A stretch of DNA of 64,000 nucleotides from Alkaliphilus serpentinus (GTDB lineage: Bacteria; Bacillota; Clostridia; Peptostreptococcales; Natronincolaceae). Position 1 is the stretch's first letter, and the number at the start of each line of letters is the position of its first letter. The DNA lies in the NCBI RefSeq assembly GCF_009017255.1, contig NZ_WBZB01000013.1:62001-126000 (forward strand). The letters are read 5' to 3'. Position numbers and translations under genes: made by a program. Of this stretch, positions 62,964-64,000 are shown in pieces. The notes beneath the pieces are model-generated. The model saw only the letters and a list, made by a program, of their open reading frames with translations. It was not told where the DNA came from and did no database searches.

Positions 62964-63225
62964 AAATTTTATTAAACTCTTTATTAATATATTCCTTAAT
63001 CATTTTTTCTTCCTCTTTGGTAAATTCATATCCATGAACCGCCATCCCTTCATCCAACAATTGTACTGCCTCCAACTGCTTTTGACCGCTAGTAGAATAG
63101 GTAGCTTGAACCATTGGATTAACCAGCTCCCATCTTGAGGCAATCCTCTCTTCAGGGGTTACTTTCAAAAACACCTCCAGCTGATTATGACCATTTTCAA
63201 TACTTTCTATCCCTTCTATTTTCAT
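62962..63225 (-). CDS. Hypothetical 87-residue protein
   Basis: A small acidic soluble protein (MKIEGIESIENGHNQLEVFL) with a helical C-terminal half. GAGGTG lies 6 nt before the ATG. I recognise no family. Its neighbour upstream is a possible gene remnant and then an NlpC/P60 gene. Confidence 0.6.
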   Translation of the reverse strand: MKIEGIESIENGHNQLEVFLKVTPEERIASRWELVNPMVQATYSTSGQKQLEAVQLLDEGMAVHGYEFTKEEEKMIKEYINKEFNKI

Positions 63226-63296
63226 TTCAACACCTCTTTTTTACTTAGTTTAAGCAGAGTAATTAAAAATATAAGCTTAGATTTATTTTTCCATAC

Positions 63297-63473
63297 TCAT
63301 GGTATTATTATGATCCTGAACCTTTGATTTAACATGTCTACTGTCTTCTTAATATATATGGAATAAGGCCTGTAAAATAGAGGATCCTCGTAATTATGAA
63401 AAAACAGTGGGGTAAAACCTCCATCATTGCTGCCAACAATAAACAAAGCCCACCCATTTTTATATAGGTAGGC
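63297..63473 (-). pseudogene. Stop-flanked open segment after the NlpC/P60 gene, possible remnant
   Basis: In the frame of the NlpC/P60 gene, two stops (TAA 63480-63482, TAG 63474-63476) are followed by 58 open codons reading in part GWALFIVGSNDGGFTPLFFH and NYEDPLFYRPYSIYIKKTVD, ending TGA at 63297-63299. The composition looks protein-like, but there is no ATG near its start and no ribosome-binding site. It could be a decayed gene fragment or chance. Confidence 0.3.
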
Positions 63474-63479
63474 CTAATA

Positions 63480-64000
63480 TTAATCTGTTATTCTTCTTGC
63501 CTTCAAATATCGATTATAGTAATACCCAGAGTTCATTGTGGCTATTTCCACTTTACCGTTGGAGCCCGATTCTGCATGAATAAAACTTCCATCTCCAATG
63601 TAGATCCCTACATGAGATACCCCTCCATTTCTATTCCTGCTGGTATCGAAGAAGACCAAATCTCCCATTTTTAAATCCTTTTTTTCTATAGCGGTTCCAA
63701 TGGTTGCTTGCTCACTAGAGCTCCTTGGAAGCTTAATCTCTAACTGAGAAAAAACGTAGTATACAAAGCCAGAACAATCAAAGGCATTGGGGCCTGCTGA
63801 TGCCCATTTGTAGGGTTTACCAATTTCCTTCTTTGCCAACTCAAGGATTATATTGTCTCTTCCTCCACCCCTTGTTGCATAGGGATAATTCTTTAAGCTA
63901 ACAATCCCAGCACTAGGGTCTTCATCTTGGACTATATCAATGAATTCCTTCCTAATATATAGCTGATCATCATTAATCTGAATTTCATAATGGCCAGCTC
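63480..64000 (-). CDS. NlpC/P60 family peptidoglycan endopeptidase, 5' end outside window
   Basis: NlpC/P60 enzymes cleave gamma-D-Glu-diaminopimelate bonds in peptidoglycan. The visible C-terminal domain has the catalytic cysteine in NAFDCSGFVYYVFSQ and histidine in GGVSHVGIYIGDGSFIHAE, with LPRSSSEQ. The frame stays open to the right window edge through a further roughly 53 residues (HYEIQINDDQLYIRKEFIDI), resembling the end of an SH3-type domain. The true start is outside, so the TTG at 63839 is not a real start. Confidence 0.9.
   Translation of the reverse strand, partial: AGHYEIQINDDQLYIRKEFIDIVQDEDPSAGIVSLKNYPYATRGGGRDNIILELAKKEIGKPYKWASAGPNAFDCSGFVYYVFSQLEIKLPRSSSEQATIGTAIEKKDLKMGDLVFFDTSRNRNGGVSHVGIYIGDGSFIHAESGSNGKVEIATMNSGYYYNRYLKARRITD

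Noticed and set aside
63226-63480. 39-residue hydrophobic ATG frame (MGGLCLLLAAMM...) in the same gap
   Set aside because: It overlaps the more protein-like open segment in another frame and has no ribosome-binding site.

Overview
The window is AT-rich DNA from a low-GC, spore-forming, anaerobic member of the Clostridia. An Alkaliphilus/Natronincola-like lineage is my best guess, from gene content and order rather than any search. Supporting signs are a complete Rnf complex (rnfCDGEAB), a FapR-controlled type II fatty acid operon using FabK, L27 with a cleavable leader next to its protease Prp, a SpoIVFA/SpoIVFB pair, and a glutamate 2,3-aminomutase that would make the osmolyte beta-glutamate. 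Nearly every gene is on the minus strand. The plus-strand exceptions are eam, tmcAL and one small membrane protein. I found no rRNA, tRNA, CRISPR array, prophage or insertion-sequence transposase.

Layout. 1-4496: dprA-topA-hslV-hslU (hslU runs off the left edge). 4765-8022: an accessory block (acyltransferase, QueG-like Fe-S protein, cyclase, a membrane protein whose frame continues past an in-frame TAA into a J-domain, and a lipoprotein). 8161-9714: yifB. 10049-11326 (+): eam. 11382-18963: the ftsY-ylxM-ffh-rpsP-khpA-rimM-trmD-rplS-rbgA-rnhB-yraN block of protein targeting and ribosome maturation. 19235-24685: rnc, a radical SAM gene and smc. 24817-31889: fapR-plsX-fabH-fabK-fabD-fabG-acpP-fabF. 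32264-34377: ackA and yceD-rpmF, with tmcAL divergent (34604-35866). 36083-37027: rplU-prp-rpmA. 37273-43061: rng, two radical-SAM-linked genes and spoIVFA/FB. 43189-52488: mgsA, minCDE, PBP2, mreBCD, radC, maf. 52721-58468: a Gx-type membrane protein and rnfCDGEAB. 58694-62184: a signalling cluster of two GHKL ATPases, two DRTGG proteins, a PHP protein and a SPOR protein. 62502-64000: small genes and a partial NlpC/P60 peptidase.

The core genes couple protein targeting (Ffh, FtsY), ribosome assembly (RbgA, RimM, TrmD, S16, L19, L21, L27, L32), lipid synthesis, cell shape and division (MreBCD, PBP2, MinCDE) and energy conservation (Rnf, acetate kinase). Many transcription units have readable sigma-A promoters with 16-17 bp spacing (eam, rnc, ylxM, rplS, rplU, yceD, fapR, ackA, plsC-like). 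Several are coupled to visible control elements: a FapR operator over the fapR start site, probable L19 and L21 leaders, and unassigned palindromes at ackA, ylxM and rnf.

The most unusual material is between genes. (i) At least a dozen intergenic loci carry degenerate tandem repeats with a 7-bp period; the unit differs between loci. (ii) Two copies of a dispersed element (18990-19140 and 43632-43774) share a 51-bp flank and a hairpin whose stem sequence differs but remains paired in each copy. (iii) A 126-bp MITE-like palindrome (35917-36042) lies between two similar hairpins. The J-domain frame split by a TAA and the Rnf-linked PHP/DRTGG/ATPase cluster are the best protein-level leads. None of these is proven to be a new system.
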